Shown here in pieces: positions 48,796 to 57,994 of a stretch of 64,000 bases of DNA; positions within the stretch are counted from its first letter, which is position 1, and every line of letters starts with the position of its first letter. The position numbers and the translations under genes are program-made. Below the pieces are notes generated by a model, which saw nothing but the letters and a program-made list of their open reading frames with translations, was not told the origin of the DNA and searched no databases. The DNA is from Pantoea piersonii (GTDB taxonomy: Bacteria; Pseudomonadota; Gammaproteobacteria; Enterobacterales; Enterobacteriaceae): positions 372,001-436,000 of the forward strand of contig NZ_RARB01000001.1 of the NCBI RefSeq assembly GCF_003612015.1, written 5' to 3'.

Positions 48796-49746
48796 ATGCG
48801 GGTGTTGCTGGCCCCGATGGAGGGCGTACTGGATTCGCTGGTGCGCGAGCTGTTGAGCGAGGTCAACGATTACGACCTCTGCGTCACCGAGTTTTTGCGC
48901 GTGGTTGATCAGCTGCTGCCGGTAAAATCGTTTTACCGGCTCTGTCCCGAGCTGCGCAACAGCAGCCGCACGCCTTCCGGCACGCGGGTGCGCCTGCAGC
49001 TGCTCGGTCAGTATCCTGAGTGGCTGGCGGAGAACGCGGCGCGTGCGGCAGAGCTGGGCTCATGGGGCGTCGATCTTAACTGCGGCTGTCCGTCAAAGCT
49101 GGTAAACGGCAGCGGCGGCGGCGCCACGCTGCTTAAAGATCCGGAGCTGATCTATCGCGGTGCAAAAGCGATGCGCGAGGCAGTGCCTGCGCATCTGCCG
49201 GTAACGGTGAAAGTGCGGCTCGGCTGGGATTCCGGCGAGCGTCGCTTTGAAATTGCCGACGCGGTGCAGCAGGCGGGGGCCAGCGAGCTGGTGGTGCATG
49301 GACGCACTAAAGAGGATGGCTACCGCGCTGAGGCGATCAACTGGCAGGCGATTGGCGAGATCCGTCAGCGGCTGCGTATTCCGGTGGTGGCGAACGGCGA
49401 AATCTGGGACTGGCAGAGCGCGCAGGATTGCCTGCGCGTGACCGGCTGCGATGCGGTTATGATCGGCCGCGGCGCGCTCAACGTGCCGAATCTCAGCCGG
49501 GTAGTGAAATACAACGACGCGCCGATGGCCTGGCCGGATGTGGTGGCGCTGCTGCAGAAATATACGCGGCTGGAGAAGCAGGGCGATACCGGCCTCTATC
49601 ACGTTGCGCGCATCAAGCAGTGGCTCGGCTACCTGCGTAAAGCCTATCCGCAGGCCGACGGTCTCTTCACCGAAATCCGCGCGCTGAAAAGCTCCTCCGC
49701 TATCGCCGAGGTGATTGATCGGCAGACGGTTAGCTTTGCCCTGTGA
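48796..49746 (+). CDS. dusC: tRNA-dihydrouridine(16) synthase DusC
   Basis: DusC is an FMN enzyme that reduces U16 of tRNA to dihydrouridine. It has 316 residues from ATG 48796; the frame is open further upstream inside rhl[16 protein letters not shown] binds FMN, and catalytic Cys98 lies in [16 protein letters not shown]. Other blocks are [29 protein letters not shown] and [12 protein letters not shown]. It appears to be co-transcribed with rhlE. Confidence 0.96.
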   Translation: MRVLLAPMEGVLDSLVRELLSEVNDYDLCVTEFLRVVDQLLPVKSFYRLCPELRNSSRTPSGTRVRLQLLGQYPEWLAENAARAAELGSWGVDLNCGCPSKLVNGSGGGATLLKDPELIYRGAKAMREAVPAHLPVTVKVRLGWDSGERRFEIADAVQQAGASELVVHGRTKEDGYRAEAINWQAIGEIRQRLRIPVVANGEIWDWQSAQDCLRVTGCDAVMIGRGALNVPNLSRVVKYNDAPMAWPDVVALLQKYTRLEKQGDTGLYHVARIKQWLGYLRKAYPQADGLFTEIRALKSSSAIAEVIDRQTVSFAL

Positions 49747-49818
49747 TAAAAATTCAGGCGACCCGTTAGCAGGCTAAGCGTATAGTGAAAGCCATTTTTC
49801 ACTACAAGCCAGCCTGCT

Positions 49819-51006
49819 ATGTCTGATGTCGCGGTACTGACTAACGGTCAACTCAACAAACGCATTCTCTCCGTTCTTATCTTTACCTTCTTCTGTTATC
49901 TCTCCGTTGGCCTGCCGCTGGCGGTGCTGCCGGGTTTCGTGCATAACCAGCTGGGCTTCAGCTCTTTTGTGGCGGGCCTCATCATTAGCCTGCAATATTT
50001 CGCCACGCTGCTGAGCCGTCCCCAGTCGGGCCGACTGGCGGATCGCCTGGGTCCAAAGCGGGTCGTGATGCTCGGTACGCTCTGCTGCGGCATGAGCGGC
50101 GTGCTGACCATCGTTGCCGCGCTCTGCCGCGACTGGCCGCTGCTCAGCCTGCTGCTGCTGGCGGTCGGACGCCTGTTTCTCGGCGTCGGTGAGAGCTTCA
50201 GCAGCACCGGTTCGACGCTGTGGGGCATGAATATCGTCGGGCCGCTGCAGACGGCGCGCGTCATCTCCTGGAACGGCGTCGCCACCTATCTGGCGATGGC
50301 GATCGGCGCGCCGCTCGGCGTGATGCTGAACCAGGGATTCGGTATCAGCGGCTTTGCCGGCCTGGTCGTGCTGATGGGCGTGGTGGGCTACCTGCTGGCG
50401 AGCCGTAAACCCGCAGTCGAGGCGACGCAGGGGCAGCGCATTCCTTTTCACCGCGTCTTTTCACGCGTCTGGCTGTTCGGCCTGGCGCTCGGCTTCGGCA
50501 CCATCGGCTTCGGCGTTATCTCTACCTTTATTACGCTCTATTTTGCCAGCCGCGACTGGAGCGGTGCCGCTTTTGCGCTGTCGCTGTTTAGCCTCGGCTT
50601 TGTGCTGTTCCGCCTGCTGTTCAGCCGGACTATTACGCGCTTCGGCGGGCTGCGGGTCGCTATCCTCTCTTTTCTGCTGGAGTGCGCGGGGCTGCTGATT
50701 ATCTGGCAGGCGGAGAGCAGCCTGCTGGTGGATCTTGGCGCGCTGCTGACCGGCTGCGGCTTTTCGCTGATCTTCCCTGCGCTGGGCGTAGAGGCGGTCA
50801 GGCAGGTAGAGCGACAGGATCAGGGATCGGCGCTGGGGGTCTACTCGGCGTTTCTCGATCTGGGGCTGGGCCTGACCGGTCCAGTGGCGGGCTTATTGAT
50901 CGGCTACTGGGGGATGCAGTCGGTCTACCTGGCGGCGGCGATGATGGTGCTGGGCGCCTTCGCCATTACGCTGCGCCTGACGCAGCGCTACAGCGGCGCG
51001 GCGTAA
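49819..51006 (+). CDS. MFS transporter, UPF0226 (YfcJ/YhhS-like)
   Basis: A 12-helix major facilitator protein of 395 residues, resembling the E. coli YhhS and YfcJ permeases, which are sugar or herbicide efflux candidates. Motif A variants are GRLADRLGPKRVVML and RTITRFGGLRVAIL. GRLFLGVGESFSSTGSTLWGMNIVG and LTGCGFSLIFPALGVEAV match the family closely. The substrate is not known. Confidence 0.85.
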   Translation: MSDVAVLTNGQLNKRILSVLIFTFFCYLSVGLPLAVLPGFVHNQLGFSSFVAGLIISLQYFATLLSRPQSGRLADRLGPKRVVMLGTLCCGMSGVLTIVAALCRDWPLLSLLLLAVGRLFLGVGESFSSTGSTLWGMNIVGPLQTARVISWNGVATYLAMAIGAPLGVMLNQGFGISGFAGLVVLMGVVGYLLASRKPAVEATQGQRIPFHRVFSRVWLFGLALGFGTIGFGVISTFITLYFASRDWSGAAFALSLFSLGFVLFRLLFSRTITRFGGLRVAILSFLLECAGLLIIWQAESSLLVDLGALLTGCGFSLIFPALGVEAVRQVERQDQGSALGVYSAFLDLGLGLTGPVAGLLIGYWGMQSVYLAAAMMVLGAFAITLRLTQRYSGAA

Positions 51007-51023
51007 CGCCGCGCCGTTAGCGA

Positions 51024-52628
51024 TCAGAAGCGTGAAAAGAGCGCGTAAAGCCCGGCTGCCAGCAGGATGGAGACCGGCAGGGTCAGTATCCATGCCATCG
51101 CCAGATTGCGCAGCGTAGCGAGCTGCAGGCCGGAGCGGTTGGCCGCCATACTGCCCGCCACGCCGGACGAGAGCACATGGGTGGTGGAGACCGGCAGGCC
51201 GAAGCTGTCCGCCGCGCCGATGGTCGCCATCGCCACCAGTTCCGCGCTGGCGCCCTGGGCGTAGTTAAGGTGGGTTTTGCCGATGCGTTCGCCGACGGTT
51301 ACCACGATACGACGCCAGCCCACCATGGTGCCAAGGCCGAGCGCAATTGCCACCACCACCTTGACCCACATTGGAATAAAGCGCGTGGCGCTGTCCAGTT
51401 CATGCTTAATCGCCGTCAGATTGCGCTGCGTCTCTTCCGGCATCGCCACCTTGTTGGTCTGAATATGCTTGATCGATTCCGAGGTCAGGTACATCTGATT
51501 ACGGGTGTTGGAAACCGCCTGCGCCGGAATATTCTCCATTGAGCCGTAGCGGCGGATCTGCTCGCTGATATCTCCCAGCGTCAGCGCCAGCGCGGGCAGC
51601 ACGTTGGGGTTCAGCTGATTAGTGCGCACATAGTCGGTCAGCACGTCACGCGCCACCGGCGGACGAGCACTGGCGGGCTGCAGCTGCAGCAGCTGGTTTT
51701 CCGTGACCTGCGCCAGCGCCGCCACGCGCGGAATTTGCTCCGGCGGCAGCGAGCGGTTCAGCGCATAGGCGATCGGCATGGTGCCCACCAGAATCAGCAT
51801 GATCAGACCCATGCCTTTCTGTCCATCGTTGGAGCCATGCGCGAACGAGACGCCGGTACAGGTGAGGATCAGCAGGCCGCGGATCCAGATCGGCGGCGGC
51901 TCGCTGCTTTTCGGCGCTTCATAAAGATCGCGGTTGCGGATAAACGCCTTCATCGCCAGCAGCAGCAGCGCCGCGCAGAAAAAACCCACCAGCGGCGACA
52001 GGAGCAACGAATAGCCGATCTTAATCGCCTGGTCCCAGTCCACGCCGCTCATGCCGCTGCGGCCGTGCAGCAGCGCATTAGCAACGCCGACGCCGATAAT
52101 CGAGCCGATCAGCGTATGGGAAGAGGAGGAGGGCAGGCCAAGATACCAGGTGCCCAGGTTCCAGATAATGGCGGAGAAGAGCAGCGCGTAAATCATGGCG
52201 AAGCCGCCGCCGCTGCCCGCCTGTAAAATCAACTCTACCGGCAGCAGCGAGATGATGCCGAACGCGACCACGCCGCTGGAAAGCAGCACGCCGAGAAAGT
52301 TGCACAGACCTGACCAGACCACCGCCACGCCAGGCGTCAGCGAATGGGTATAGATCACCGTTGCCACGGCGTTGGCGGTATCGTGAAAGCCGTTGACGAA
52401 CTCAAACCCCAGCGCGATCACCAGCGCCAGCCCCAGCAGAAAGAAGGGGACGTAGCTGGTAACTGGCGTATCGGTCTCCTGCACGTCGCTGAACAGGTTG
52501 AATCCGGCAAAGGAGAGCCCGGCGATCAGCAGAATAAGAAACAGCGGCTTTGAAAAACGGTTGCGTTTGCCAGTGAGATTTGGACGCCCGCCAACCGATG
52601 GGGATGACGATAAGCTATTTTCGCTCAT
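51024..52628 (-). CDS. Inorganic phosphate transporter, PiT family
   Basis: A low-affinity phosphate or metal-phosphate symporter of the PiT (PHO4) family, with 534 residues. The two family repeats are FEFVNGFHDTANAVATVI (about residues 76-93) and VSFAHGSNDGQKGMGLIM. It has about ten helices and a long hydrophilic central loop. ATG 52628 has GAGGTG upstream; the frame runs on to 52709. It resembles PitA/PitB but I cannot assign which. It is divergent from a CorA-like gene, with Pho-box-like repeats between them. Confidence 0.9.
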   Translation of the reverse strand: MSENSLSSSPSVGGRPNLTGKRNRFSKPLFLILLIAGLSFAGFNLFSDVQETDTPVTSYVPFFLLGLALVIALGFEFVNGFHDTANAVATVIYTHSLTPGVAVVWSGLCNFLGVLLSSGVVAFGIISLLPVELILQAGSGGGFAMIYALLFSAIIWNLGTWYLGLPSSSSHTLIGSIIGVGVANALLHGRSGMSGVDWDQAIKIGYSLLLSPLVGFFCAALLLLAMKAFIRNRDLYEAPKSSEPPPIWIRGLLILTCTGVSFAHGSNDGQKGMGLIMLILVGTMPIAYALNRSLPPEQIPRVAALAQVTENQLLQLQPASARPPVARDVLTDYVRTNQLNPNVLPALALTLGDISEQIRRYGSMENIPAQAVSNTRNQMYLTSESIKHIQTNKVAMPEETQRNLTAIKHELDSATRFIPMWVKVVVAIALGLGTMVGWRRIVVTVGERIGKTHLNYAQGASAELVAMATIGAADSFGLPVSTTHVLSSGVAGSMAANRSGLQLATLRNLAMAWILTLPVSILLAAGLYALFSRF

Positions 52629-52697
52629 AAACACCTCGGTAAAAGATTGCGGGCGCGCCCTGTCCGCACCCATTACTGGCAGGGATACGCGCTTTAT

Positions 52698-52743
52698 ATG
52701 ACAGAACAATGATGTTGCGCGGCCGCTGTCATTGTTCTGTCAT
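52698..52743. promoter_or_regulatory. Two inverted Pho boxes (PhoB sites)
   Basis: On the plus strand 52726-52743 reads CTGTCAT-TGTT-CTGTCAT, two perfect heptamers at the Pho-box spacing of 4 bp. On the minus strand 52698-52715 reads ACATCAT-TGTT-CTGTCAT, one perfect and one degenerate heptamer. Together they make a 15-bp perfect inverted repeat with a 16-bp centre. On the minus strand a TATCCC -10 candidate lies 10 bp beyond the last heptamer, toward pit. Confidence 0.75.
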
Positions 52744-52793
52744 CACTCTGCATCAGTCTGTGGATCTGGTCCGCTCTTACATTTATCCCGTCC

Positions 52794-53819
52794 ATGGTTT
52801 CAGACCTCTTGCTTGCGCCTAATAAATCCGATTTTGACGACGAGGTGGCCGGTTTAATTCACGGTTACCTGATCTCTCCAGACGCGCCACCCCGCCGCCT
52901 GAACGCGCGCGAAGCGGTGCTGGCCGGAGAGAATCCGCGCCGCGACGGCGAGTTTCTCTGGCTGCATATCAATCTCAATCACGCCCGCGCCCAGCACTGG
53001 GTTCAGAGCCACTTTCAGGTTGATGAAGATTTCTTTGAAGAGATTCATTCGGCCTCGTCGCGCACCCGGCTGGCGGAGCAGGGCGAAGCGCTGCTGGCGA
53101 TCCTGAATGACGTTACCTTTAGCCAGGAGGAGCACAGCGCGCAGAACGCCACGCTCTGGATCTGGTGCCGTCGCCAGCTGCTGGTTAGCGCGCGCTATCG
53201 CCAGGTCGGCATGATCGAACGTATGCATCAGCAACTGCAGTCGTGCGCCTTCCGCAATGCGGAAGAGATGCTGCTCAGCCTGCTGGGCGAGCAGGAGCGC
53301 CAGCTGGAGCAGGTGGTGCGGCGCACCAGCCTCGCCGTGGATGCGATTGAAGAGCGGCTGCTCAGTCCGGCGATCAAAGCGAACCGCAGCGAGCTTGGGC
53401 ATCTGCGCCGTATGCTGTTGCGCATCCAGCGCCTGCTGGCGCCGGAGCCCGCCGCGCTGTTTCGCCTGCTTAATCGTCCGCCCGTCTGGCTCAACCTGGA
53501 TACCCTGCGCGAGCTGCGCGCCTTTACCGAAGAGTTCAGCGTGGTGCTTAACGATCTCGCCAGCCTGATGGAGCGCATCAGGCTGTTGCAGGAGGAGATC
53601 GCCGCGCGTCTGATGGAGCACAGCAACCGCACGCTGTTTCTGTTAACCATGATGACCGTGCTGGCGCTGCCGATTAACATTGTTGCCGGCTTCTTCGGCA
53701 TGAACGTCGGCGGCATTCCGCTCTCGGGCAATCCGCACGGCTTTCTGATTCTGGTGCTGGTGGTGCTGGCCTTTACCATCGTGGCGGGCTGGCTGGCGTT
53801 GCGGCGGCCGGGGAAGTAG
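52794..53819 (+). CDS. CorA/ZntB-like metal ion transporter
   Basis: A CorA-superfamily channel-like transporter for a divalent cation, 341 residues. A soluble N-terminal domain and long helices (EEIHSASSRTRLAEQGEALLAIL, RTSLAVDAIEERLL) lead to two C-terminal membrane helices joined by the pore motif Gly302-Met303-Asn304 in GFFGMNVGGIPL. The GGIPL form resembles ZntB more than CorA, but overall similarity to E. coli ZntB is low, so I give no symbol. Confidence 0.82.
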   Translation: MVSDLLLAPNKSDFDDEVAGLIHGYLISPDAPPRRLNAREAVLAGENPRRDGEFLWLHINLNHARAQHWVQSHFQVDEDFFEEIHSASSRTRLAEQGEALLAILNDVTFSQEEHSAQNATLWIWCRRQLLVSARYRQVGMIERMHQQLQSCAFRNAEEMLLSLLGEQERQLEQVVRRTSLAVDAIEERLLSPAIKANRSELGHLRRMLLRIQRLLAPEPAALFRLLNRPPVWLNLDTLRELRAFTEEFSVVLNDLASLMERIRLLQEEIAARLMEHSNRTLFLLTMMTVLALPINIVAGFFGMNVGGIPLSGNPHGFLILVLVVLAFTIVAGWLALRRPGK

Positions 53820-53896
53820 GGTGGAAGAGGCGGCGGCCTGGTTATTGCCCGGGAAATGCAATCATGATTCAGGCGATGCCTTCACCTGTTTCTGCC

Positions 53897-54532
53897 TTAA
53901 CTAAATGCCCTGAACTCCTCTGCGCTTATATGCGCAAGCATTGAGGCCCGTAGATGCGGGGTCGCGTCAAGGTATCTGGAAACGAGGTTGAACCCGGCGG
54001 TATAGCCAAGCCATCGTGGCCAATAACGGGTTCCGAAAAACCACGCATTATGGTCGTAATCCGTGCGATGCCAGTTTTCGCAAAGGTATAGAAGATGAGG
54101 CTGTATTTCGTCTGAACGGAGGCTTTCCCAGGGTTCAGGTTCTCCGCCAAAAAGCTCGAGGGAAAAATGGCCGGCGAGCCCTTCAGATACCGTTACTTCA
54201 CCAAGAGTAGAACCGTATCCTGGCCCGCCCCACCTTGCTGCATGATGCAGTTCATGAGCAAACATGCGTTCCAGAGAATGAGCGTTGTTTTTACAGAAGG
54301 CGGGATTTTCAGGATCAACCGTCACGTACACCACACTCTGCTCAGGGCAATATCCCAGATGCCCTTTTTCCGGGATGACATGGACTCCCGCTTTTACCAC
54401 AACATCCAGAGAGGGGAGCGGCATCACTCGTTTGGCCTGGTCGTAAGTCTCATTCAGGCAGAAATTGAGCCATTCACAGTGAGCGGTGAGTTTCTTCTGC
54501 GCATTTAGAATATGAAGGGTCATTTGAGACAT
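53897..54532 (-). CDS. Putative zinc metallopeptidase (DUF2268-like, HExxH)
   Basis: An uncharacterised protein of 211 residues. The HExxH motif is His93-Glu94-Leu-His-His97 in MFAHELHHAARW, and a possible third ligand, Glu117, is in VSEGLAGHFSLELFG. This arrangement recalls the DUF2268 predicted zinc proteases. There is no signal peptide from ATG 54532; the frame extends to 54586 with a hydrophobic start, so export cannot be excluded. Its flanks are more AT-rich than the surroundings. It may be acquired DNA. Confidence 0.65.
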   Translation of the reverse strand: MSQMTLHILNAQKKLTAHCEWLNFCLNETYDQAKRVMPLPSLDVVVKAGVHVIPEKGHLGYCPEQSVVYVTVDPENPAFCKNNAHSLERMFAHELHHAARWGGPGYGSTLGEVTVSEGLAGHFSLELFGGEPEPWESLRSDEIQPHLLYLCENWHRTDYDHNAWFFGTRYWPRWLGYTAGFNLVSRYLDATPHLRASMLAHISAEEFRAFS

Positions 54533-54732
54533 TACAGGGATACCTAAAGCTGTTAGTGAATAAGCGCATACTAACAGAGAGATCACTCGACACCGCCATA
54601 CTGCAATGCGGCATCGTCAAGTCCGCCTCTGTCGCAGGTCAAAAGTCACTTTTAAAAAGCTGTACCCGAATGTGGTGAGCCAACAGAACCAGGAAGGCAA
54701 AATGCTCTTACCTTCCCGCCAGCCCACCAATA

Positions 54733-54758
54733 AAAAAGCCCGCACAGGCGGGCTTTTT
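54733..54758 (-). terminator. Intrinsic terminator after ldtB
   Basis: The stem GCCCGC/GCGGGC with loop ACAG is flanked by A5 and T5, so it can act in both directions. It lies 22 bp past the ldtB stop. Confidence 0.9.
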
Positions 54759-54779
54759 CAATTTCACAGTTAACAGCCT

Positions 54780-55877
54780 TTACGAAGGGTTATTTACTGG
54801 GGCCGGAGCGGGGGCAGCGGCTGGCTGCGCCTGCTGCGCGGCATCAGGATTGGCAACGCTGGCGCCCTGCGGCGTAACCGGCGTCATCGGCTCCTCTTTA
54901 GGCTGTGCGTTCGGCGCTTCCGGCACTTCGGTCGGCGCAGTCTGCACGCTGTCAGCAACGCCGTTCACTTTAGTCGGCATACCGGTACGATTCTGAATCG
55001 CCGCGTTGACCTGATCCTGGCTGACGCTGGCGTCAGTGATCACTTTGGTCACCGCAGAGGTCAGGGTAATCGGCACCACTTCGCGTGAGTTAAACTGCTC
55101 TTCGGTAGTGGAGAGCGGGTTATGCACCTCTACATAGCGCGAACCATCCGGCTCCACCGTTGCTTTGACCGGCTGATCGATAAACTGCACGCGCGTGCCG
55201 ACCGGCACGTTGTCGAACAGCCATTTGATATCGTCGGCGCGCAGACGTACGCAGCCGTGGCTGACGCGCAGGCCAATACCGAAGTTGGCGTTGGTGCCGT
55301 GAATGGCGTAGAGACGACCGATATAGAGCGCGTAGAGGCCCATCGGGTTGTCCGGACCGGCCGGGAACACTTCCGGCAGATTCTCGCCGCGCGAGGCGTA
55401 CTCAGCATGCATCGCTTTGGTCGGCGTCCAGGTCGGACCCGCTTTCTTGCGCTGCACCGTGGTGGTCCAGTTAACCGGCGTATCTTTGCCTAATTCGCCG
55501 ATGCCGATCGGCAGAACCACAACGGTTTTAGTGCCTTTCGGATAGTAGTAGAGACGCATTTCCGCGCTGTTGATCACGATGCCTTCGCGCGGGGCGTCAG
55601 GCAGGATCAGCTGCTGCGGAACGATCATCTTTTTGCCTGCCTGCGGCAGGTAGACATCCATGCCCGGATTGGCTTCCAGCATATTGCTGAGGCCCATCTG
55701 GTACTGCGCCGCAAAAGCTTCCAGCGGCAGCTTGTTGTCCTGAGGGACGGTAATCTCAATATTTTGCCCAATCAGACGGCTGTTGGCGGCTGGTAAGGGG
55801 TAAACCACAGCGAAGGCGGACTGGCTGAATGCTGCCAGCGCCAGAGCCATTGAAGCAAACGCGCGAATCATTTTCAT
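54780..55877 (-). CDS. ldtB: L,D-transpeptidase LdtB (YbiS) with extended C-terminal tail
   Basis: LdtB links Braun lipoprotein to peptidoglycan in the periplasm. It has 365 residues against about 306 in E. coli YbiS. The signal peptide ends SQSAFA. A LysM-like segment ([18 protein letters not shown]) precedes the YkuD domain, with catalytic Cys209 in [20 protein letters not shown] (last Cys). From about residue 300 a Pro/Ala/Gln-rich tail of some 60 residues is added; it looks disordered. The gene stands alone with its own terminator. Confidence 0.93.
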   Translation of the reverse strand: MKMIRAFASMALALAAFSQSAFAVVYPLPAANSRLIGQNIEITVPQDNKLPLEAFAAQYQMGLSNMLEANPGMDVYLPQAGKKMIVPQQLILPDAPREGIVINSAEMRLYYYPKGTKTVVVLPIGIGELGKDTPVNWTTTVQRKKAGPTWTPTKAMHAEYASRGENLPEVFPAGPDNPMGLYALYIGRLYAIHGTNANFGIGLRVSHGCVRLRADDIKWLFDNVPVGTRVQFIDQPVKATVEPDGSRYVEVHNPLSTTEEQFNSREVVPITLTSAVTKVITDASVSQDQVNAAIQNRTGMPTKVNGVADSVQTAPTEVPEAPNAQPKEEPMTPVTPQGASVANPDAAQQAQPAAAPAPAPVNNPS

Positions 55878-56062
55878 ATTTTACAAGTCGTTATGGCCTG
55901 TTAGCAGGCTTGTCAGTTTATCGAACCCGTACCGGTCAGCGTGGCCGGCTGCACATTATATGGGCATTGTTTCGATGTTGTGAATCAGGATTTTAGCAGC
56001 CATCGCAGACTTTAGGTAACCGACTGTGTTATTGGGCCTCCTTGCCCTGATAAGGGAGCCGG

Positions 56063-57877
56063 TCAGGGCTGCCATAAGGTCACTTCGCCGCTCAGTTTGC
56101 GATTGAGAAAAAAGGCGGCGCTGATCAGGGCCAGATGGGTCAGCGCCTGCGGCATATTGCCCAGCGCGCGGCCGTGATTGTCGAACTCCTCGGCATATAA
56201 TCCCAGCGGATTGGCGTAGCTCAGCAGTTTCTCGAACTCGAAATGCGCCTCGTGGATGCGTCCGGCGCGCGCCAGACATTCTACATACCAGAACGAACAG
56301 GCGGCGAAAGAGCCTTCCGAGCCGGTCAGGCCGTCGGCGGGCGTCTCATCAATGTTGTAGCGGCGCACCATACCGTCGCTTACCAGCTCGCGCTTGATGG
56401 CGTCGAGCGTCGCCAGCCATTCCGGATCGGTGGCGCCGACGAAGCGCACCAGCGGCATCAGCAGCATAGAGGCGTCAAGATGGTTGCCGTGACGCGTCGA
56501 AACGAAGTGGCCGCGTTCGGCGTTCCAGAAGTTTTGCCAGATATCGGCGCGGATCTCGCTGCGCGCCTTATCCCATCGCGCATAGGGCATCGGCAGCGAA
56601 CGTTTCATGCCAAGGCGCAGCGCACGATCCAGCGCCACCCAGCACATCAGCCGCGAGTGAAGAAAGTGCTCCGGCTCGCCGCGCATTTCCCAGATACCGG
56701 CATCGGGCTGGTTCCAGCTTTCGCTCACCATATCGATCATCTGCGCAACGTGTTGCCAGCCGCGTTCTGAGATCGCTTCGCCATACTTATTCGCCAGATA
56801 GACCGCATCCATTAGCTCGCCGTAAATATCGAGCTGCGTCTGCTGCCAGGCGTCGTTGCCGATGCGTACCGGCCGCGAGTCGGCGTAGCCGGAGAGGTTA
56901 AGCAGTTCGATCTCATGCAGTTCGATGCCGCTGTCGAGACGATACATCACCTGCAGACGCATCTCGTCGTGGTGGCTGTTCTCGACGCAGCGGCCAACCC
57001 AGCGGGTAAAGTTTTTCGCTTCGTCCACATAGCCGAGGCGCATCAGCGCATACATGCTGAACGAGGCGTCGCGTATCCAGGAGGCGCGATAGTCCCAGTT
57101 GCGCACGCCGCCCAGCTCTTCCGGCAGGCCAAAGGTGGCGGCGGCGGCGATAGAGCCGTGCTGGCTGGAGGTGAGCAGCTTCAGCGCCAGCGCCGAGCGC
57201 TGCACCATCTCCTGCCAGCGTCCGTTGTAGTTGCTTTTTTTACTCCAGCTTCGCCAGTAATTGATGGTTCCTTCGAAGCAGGTTTCAGTGTCGACGGCGT
57301 TAACGCGCTCATCTTCCTGATTGCCGAATTCAAACTCGACGTGCTCGCCCGACTTGAGTTCAAAATGCGCCGTGGCGGCGTGCGCTTCGCAGGTCAGCGG
57401 TACCGTGGCGGCGAGGCGCAGCGTGGGCTGGTTCTCCGCGTAAAAGTCGATGCAGTCGCCTTCTGCCTGCGCGCGGGTTTTGGCACGCGCATAGTCATGA
57501 CGCGGCGCGCAGCGCATCCTGAACCAGGCGGTGCCACGCACCATCTTGACCCGTCGAATCAGGCGCGGCAGCTTTTTCGCGTCGTCGCAGATCGGCATAT
57601 AGTCGGTGATTTCCGCGACGCCCTCCGCGCCCAGCCAGCGCGTCTGAAGAATATTGGTGTCTGGCAGATAGAGCTGCTGCCGACGCACATTTTTCCACTC
57701 CGGCGCCAGCGAAAAGAGTCCCGCGTCGTCGCTGTCGAGCAGCGCGGCGAATACCGACGGGCTGTCGAGCGCAGGCCAGCAGAGATAGTCGATGGTGCCG
57801 TCGTTCGCCACCAGCGCACAGGTGCGCAGATCGCCAATGATGCCGTGATCTTCAATCGGGCGTTTTATTTTGCTCAT
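56063..57877 (-). CDS. Glycoside hydrolase family 15 protein (glucoamylase/trehalase-like)
   Basis: A cytoplasmic GH15 protein of 604 residues; bacterial members act on glucans, trehalose or unknown glucosides. The N-terminal domain begins KRPIEDHGIIGDLRTCALVANDGTIDYLCWP. The catalytic (alpha/alpha)6 barrel has GVRNWDYRASWIRDASFSMYAL, and the likely catalytic base lies in LTGSEGSFAACSFWYVECLA. The ATG at 57877 has GGAG 6 bp upstream. No signal peptide. It is divergent from yohF. The substrate is not evident from sequence. Confidence 0.85.
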   Translation of the reverse strand: MSKIKRPIEDHGIIGDLRTCALVANDGTIDYLCWPALDSPSVFAALLDSDDAGLFSLAPEWKNVRRQQLYLPDTNILQTRWLGAEGVAEITDYMPICDDAKKLPRLIRRVKMVRGTAWFRMRCAPRHDYARAKTRAQAEGDCIDFYAENQPTLRLAATVPLTCEAHAATAHFELKSGEHVEFEFGNQEDERVNAVDTETCFEGTINYWRSWSKKSNYNGRWQEMVQRSALALKLLTSSQHGSIAAAATFGLPEELGGVRNWDYRASWIRDASFSMYALMRLGYVDEAKNFTRWVGRCVENSHHDEMRLQVMYRLDSGIELHEIELLNLSGYADSRPVRIGNDAWQQTQLDIYGELMDAVYLANKYGEAISERGWQHVAQMIDMVSESWNQPDAGIWEMRGEPEHFLHSRLMCWVALDRALRLGMKRSLPMPYARWDKARSEIRADIWQNFWNAERGHFVSTRHGNHLDASMLLMPLVRFVGATDPEWLATLDAIKRELVSDGMVRRYNIDETPADGLTGSEGSFAACSFWYVECLARAGRIHEAHFEFEKLLSYANPLGLYAEEFDNHGRALGNMPQALTHLALISAAFFLNRKLSGEVTLWQP

Positions 57878-57994
57878 CCTCATCTCCGTAGCGGGCACTC
57901 TTTTAACTATAGACAAAGCGGCATCAGGGCCGCGGCTGGACATAACGGGATTGCTTCTATACTTCACCTTACCCGACATCCTGAGGAAGCAACC

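Noticed and set aside
56915..57994. 360-codon upstream extension of the yohF frame
   Set aside because: It lies antisense to the GH15 gene. The SDR fold begins at the ATG at 57995 with a good ribosome site.
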